From positions 37,080 through 101,079 of the forward strand of contig JBBDRB010000077.1 in assembly GCA_040905685.1 (NCBI GenBank): a DNA stretch of 64,000 nucleotides, written 5' to 3'. The notes under the pieces were generated by a model, which was not told the DNA's origin, searched no databases, and saw only the letters and a list, made by a program, of their open reading frames with translations. Of this stretch, positions 62,508-64,000 are shown piece after piece. The stretch's first letter is position 1, and each line of letters begins with the position of its first letter. A program made the translations under genes and the position numbers. The DNA comes from JBBDMU01 sp040905685 (GTDB lineage Bacteria; Bacteroidota; Rhodothermia; Balneolales; Natronogracilivirgulaceae).

Positions 62508-63848
62508 CTAATGATAGCCGTTGCTGCTCCAGGTTTGTTTAAGCGACTTGTCAATGATCTCCATGCCTTCATCAATATGGTCTCTGGAAATGGAAAGCGG
62601 CGGACGAAAACGGATGGAGTGGCTGCCGCAGGGCAACATCAACAGGTTGTTTTCATAAGCTTTATCAAGAAAGCCGGCCCGGTCGTCCGGGTTGGTAAAA
62701 TCAAAAGCACACATCAGGCCTTTGCCCCTGGCGTTATGCAGATGGTCAAACCGGCCGGTCAGGGCTTCGATTTTTTCCAGCAGGTACCGGCCGGTGCCTG
62801 CTGCGTTCTCCACCAGCTTATCTTCTTCAATAATCTCCAGGATCCGCTGAAAACGAACCATATCGACCAGATTGCCGCCCCAGGTTGAATTTATCCGGGA
62901 CGATACCGTAAAGACGTTGGTCGCAACCTCGTCAATCCGGTCGGAAACCAGAATCCCGCAAACCTGGGCCTTTTTGCCGAATGCAAGGATATCCGGCTGC
63001 ACATAATGCTCATAGCACCAGAATTTACCGGTGAGGCCGATGCCGGTTTGCACTTCATCATAGATCAGCAGGGCTTCATGCTCGTCGGCCAGCCGCCGAA
63101 GTTCCCTGTGAAATTCCGGCCGGAACTGATTGTCGCCGCCTTCTCCCTGAATCGGCTCCAGGATAATGGCTGCAATGTCGTCCTTATGCCGTTCAAAATA
63201 CCGCTCAGCTTGTGCGATGGCCAGTTTTTCCTGGTTTATAACCGATGCCGTATTTTCTTCATTAAGGGGAAATTGCATTTTCGGGTTGGTGATGCGGGGC
63301 CAGTCGAATTTTGGAAAATAAGCTACTTTGGTTATTTCCGTATTGGTTAACGACATGGTGTATCCGGTCCGGCCATGAAAAGCCTGATCCAGATGCAATA
63401 CCTGATGTCCCTTTTCAGTCCGGTACCCTTTCTGAAAATTCTTTTGGACCTTCCAGTCAAACGCCGTTTTTAAGGCGTTCTCGATAGCGAGTCCGCCGCC
63501 GGCAATAAAGAACAGATGGTGCATATTGCCGGGTATGCCCACCCTGGAAAAAGTATCGACAACTTCTGCCATTTCGGTAGTATAGATATCCGAATTGGAA
63601 GGATTATGAAGGGCTACTTTGGTTAACTTTTCCCTGAACCCGGCATCGTCAGAGATCTTGGGGTGATTCATCCCCAGCGGGTTGGAGGCAAAAAAAGTAA
63701 AAAAATCCAGTATTTGTCGCTGGTTTTTGGAATCATACAGATAGGGCGTTTTGCTTTTCTCCAAATCCAGCACCATATCGTAACCGTCAGCAAGCAGATG
63801 CCGGTTAAGTGCTTTATGTACTTGATCAGGGGTCAGTGTCTTGTTCAT
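62508..63848 (-). CDS. lat: L-lysine 6-transaminase
   Basis: This class III PLP aminotransferase moves the epsilon-amino group of lysine to 2-oxoglutarate. The 446-residue protein starts with LTPDQVHKALNRHLLADGYD and has DFFTFFASNPLGMNHP, ILEPIQGEGGDN, IYDEVQTGIGLTG and the PLP-Lys segment AFGKKAQVCG; these match the Lat family known from Streptomyces and Mycobacterium. The product (alpha-aminoadipate semialdehyde) leads to aminoadipate. It heads a three-gene operon with the dehydrogenase and the zinc-ribbon peptide. Confidence 0.92.
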   Translation of the reverse strand: MNKTLTPDQVHKALNRHLLADGYDMVLDLEKSKTPYLYDSKNQRQILDFFTFFASNPLGMNHPKISDDAGFREKLTKVALHNPSNSDIYTTEMAEVVDTFSRVGIPGNMHHLFFIAGGGLAIENALKTAFDWKVQKNFQKGYRTEKGHQVLHLDQAFHGRTGYTMSLTNTEITKVAYFPKFDWPRITNPKMQFPLNEENTASVINQEKLAIAQAERYFERHKDDIAAIILEPIQGEGGDNQFRPEFHRELRRLADEHEALLIYDEVQTGIGLTGKFWCYEHYVQPDILAFGKKAQVCGILVSDRIDEVATNVFTVSSRINSTWGGNLVDMVRFQRILEIIEEDKLVENAAGTGRYLLEKIEALTGRFDHLHNARGKGLMCAFDFTNPDDRAGFLDKAYENNLLMLPCGSHSIRFRPPLSISRDHIDEGMEIIDKSLKQTWSSNGYH

Positions 63849-63935
63849 AATGAGAGATGGTTTCGCGTTTTGCAGAAGTTATCAAATATAGCGTCAAGGG
63901 ACAAACGAAAGGCCCTTCAATAAATTAGATGATAA

Positions 63936-63974
63936 AAAAAAGGCTTTTTGACGGGTTGTCAAAAAGCCTTTTTT
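63936..63974. terminator. Strong bidirectional Rho-independent terminator
   Basis: A perfect 17-base-pair stem (63936-63952 with 63958-63974), loop GGGTT, has runs of A on the left and T on the right, so T-tracts follow on both strands. It ends the transcript of the minus-strand tRNA at the window edge. Confidence 0.9.
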
Positions 63975-63981
63975 GTGTAAG

Positions 63982-64000
63982 TGGCGGGGGTAGGATTCGA
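63982..64000 (-). tRNA. 3' end of a tRNA gene (truncated by window edge)
   Basis: Read on the minus strand the last bases give TCGAAT (end of the TTCGAAT T-loop), CCTAC (T-stem), CCCCGCC (acceptor strand) and a discriminator A at 63982. No CCA is encoded. The anticodon lies outside the window, so the isotype cannot be given. A perfect terminator begins eight bases further on. Confidence 0.75.

Noticed and set aside
61313..64000. A CRISPR array or tandem repeats near the window end
   Set aside because: No spaced repeats of 20 or more bases are seen; the only repeat is the perfect hairpin terminator at 63936-63974.

Overview
The window is one contiguous piece of an ordinary bacterial chromosome. 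It is densely coded, with about 53 genes and no gene-free stretch longer than about 260 bases. I see no insertion sequence, prophage or CRISPR array. The gene set suggests a Gram-negative heterotroph related to Balneolota/Rhodothermota or Bacteroidota. The signs are a TonB receptor with an N-terminal carboxypeptidase-regulatory-like domain, outer-membrane beta-barrel proteins, a fused PilM/PilN protein, a sulfatase and DUF1080 lipoprotein, a bifunctional sucrose-phosphate synthase (a likely osmolyte route, so perhaps a salt-exposed habitat) and frequent TTG/GTG starts. This placement is an inference from gene content, not from a 16S gene.

Layout. 1-4.7 kb: end of a type IV pilus operon (PilT-like ATPase, PilM-PilN fusion, PilO/PilP-like protein, short secretin). 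4.9-5.4 kb: an HNH nuclease. 5.5-10.2 kb: the threonine operon thrA-thrB-thrC. 10.2-12.2 kb: mnmA and a secreted protein. 12.2-16.1 kb: an ABC transporter divergent from a GDSL esterase, the same arrangement as tesA/ybbA/ybbP in enterobacteria. 16.2-19.6 kb: a probable metal (zinc) uptake unit behind two operator-like palindromes, then a heme-binding-like protein. 19.6-22.3 kb: a secreted AttH/CrtC-like protein divergent from a FAD/Rieske oxidoreductase. 22.3-25.7 kb: a tight minus-strand operon of EVE protein, dCTP deaminase, BFD ferredoxin, rsmE and punA. 25.9-34.8 kb: acs, SDR, HEPN-like and ankyrin proteins, ettA, a UbiA prenyltransferase, a thioredoxin-like protein and an amidase. 34.9-44.4 kb: APH-AAA fusion, a protease/propeller/barrel fusion, an SGSH-like sulfatase, a DUF1080 lipoprotein and sucrose-phosphate synthase. 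44.5-49.9 kb: a membrane protein, ferredoxin-NADP reductase, YihY and alaS. 50-55.6 kb: pyruvate dehydrogenase E1alpha/E1beta/E2, then rmlA-rmlD-rmlC. 55.6-61 kb: a minus-strand operon of DUF4159 protein, rpiB, glyA, tatC and a YyaL-type protein. 61.1-63.8 kb: lysine aminotransferase, glutaryl-CoA dehydrogenase and a 51-residue zinc-ribbon membrane peptide. The window closes on a strong terminator and the 3' end of a minus-strand tRNA.

How it fits together. Central metabolism is well represented: aspartate to threonine, pyruvate and acetate to acetyl-CoA, serine/glycine C1, pentose phosphate and lysine breakdown. Envelope functions are the other theme: pilus, TonB uptake, amidase, Tat export, rhamnose precursors and the surface protease. 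The items most worth a second look are the paired palindromes over the promoter of the metal-uptake unit, the 988-residue metalloprotease/propeller/barrel fusion, the fused pilus proteins, the HEPN-like/ankyrin neighbours and the lysine-catabolic operon with its tiny zinc-ribbon gene.
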